A program made the translations under genes and the position numbers. Below are positions 5,848 through 5,938 of a stretch of 5,938 nucleotides of DNA, in pieces. Source of the stretch: Cyanobacteria bacterium M_surface_7_m2_037 (GTDB lineage: Bacteria; Cyanobacteriota; Cyanobacteriia; PCC-6307; Cyanobiaceae); NCBI GenBank assembly GCA_016882585.1, contig VGPP01000107.1:1-5938 (forward strand), given 5' to 3'. Each line of letters opens with the position of its first letter. The first letter of the stretch is position 1. Below the pieces are notes generated by a model that saw only the letters and a list, made by a program, of their open reading frames with translations, was not told the origin of the DNA and did no database searches.

Positions 5848-5938
5848 GCAGGGTGGCTTTGGGTAGAGGACCTTCCAGGTGCTCCCAAGGCAGCACCTGA
5901 TCGCCGCCCCAGCTGGCGTGAATCACCTCCTCCCAGGC
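5819..5938 (-). CDS. Unidentified protein, C-terminal 39 residues only
   Basis: On the minus strand an open frame enters from the right edge and runs for 39 codons to TAG at 5821-5819. The peptide begins AWEEVIHASWGG, continues DQVLPWEHLEGPLPK and ends with a helix-like Lys/His/Gln/Glu-rich tail terminating in EALA. It looks like real protein rather than a shadow: three Trp, an LPWEHLEGPLPK segment that reads like a conserved loop, and codons ending mostly in G or C. It also explains the sequence after the ligase gene. I do not recognise the family securely from so short a piece; it may be the tail of a much larger enzyme. The stop codon lies inside the last ten codons of the convergent ligase gene, giving a 29-bp tail-to-tail overlap. 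Confidence 0.7.
   Translation of the reverse strand, partial: AWEEVIHASWGGDQVLPWEHLEGPLPKATLLKHQQEALA

Noticed and set aside
1..5938. Mobile elements, CRISPR arrays, toxin-antitoxin or phage defence genes
   Set aside because: No transposase or integrase motifs, no regularly spaced repeats and no defence domains in any supported reading frame. All recognised genes are ordinary core cyanobacterial functions.

Overview
The window is a gene-dense, high-GC (roughly 65% by eye) piece of a cyanobacterial chromosome, most likely from the Synechococcus/Cyanobium group. The main evidence is a photosystem II PsbQ (CyanoQ) lipoprotein gene, a plant/cyanobacterial-type sulfiredoxin, a DnaK tail ending in the acidic DDVIDAEF-type motif, and two perfect HIP1 octamers (GCGATCGC). 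I see no mobile element, CRISPR array, tRNA, rRNA or phage gene. Apart from one unidentified fragment at the right edge, the genes look like ordinary core cyanobacterial genes.

Layout from left to right. Positions 1-285 hold the 3' end of dnaK on the + strand, followed by its own intrinsic terminator (312-338). A second terminator points the other way (357-386) and closes a minus-strand series read right to left: psbQ (3171-2680), a ThiO/DadA-like FAD amine oxidase (2620-1556) and the phosphate-binding lipoprotein pstS (1497-499). The gaps between these three genes are only 58-59 bp and contain no terminator, so co-transcription is plausible. From a divergent 123-138 bp intergenic region containing an imperfect 38-bp inverted repeat, a plus-strand series runs rightward: sulfiredoxin srx (3310-3570), formyltetrahydrofolate deformylase purU (3623-4495) and an O-antigen ligase/polymerase-type membrane protein (4492-5847, overlapping purU by 4 nt). 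At the right edge a minus-strand gene enters the window. Only its last 39 codons are present (5819-5938), and it overlaps the ligase gene tail to tail by 29 bp.

How the genes may work together: PsbQ stabilises photosystem II on the lumenal side, sulfiredoxin repairs over-oxidised peroxiredoxin, the FAD oxidase would release H2O2 if it is a true glycine oxidase, and PurU balances folate one-carbon units, which in phototrophs are linked to glycine metabolism. A shared link to light-driven oxidative stress and glycine/C1 metabolism is possible, but it is inference from proximity only. PstS (phosphate scavenging) and the polysaccharide ligase (cell surface) do not obviously belong to that theme.

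I did not find a convincing previously undescribed system. The points most worth a second look are the start codon of the FAD oxidase (the apparent coding frame continues upstream of any standard start, up to a CTG that overlaps the psbQ stop), the dyad in the divergent psbQ/srx region, and the convergent overlap at the right end.
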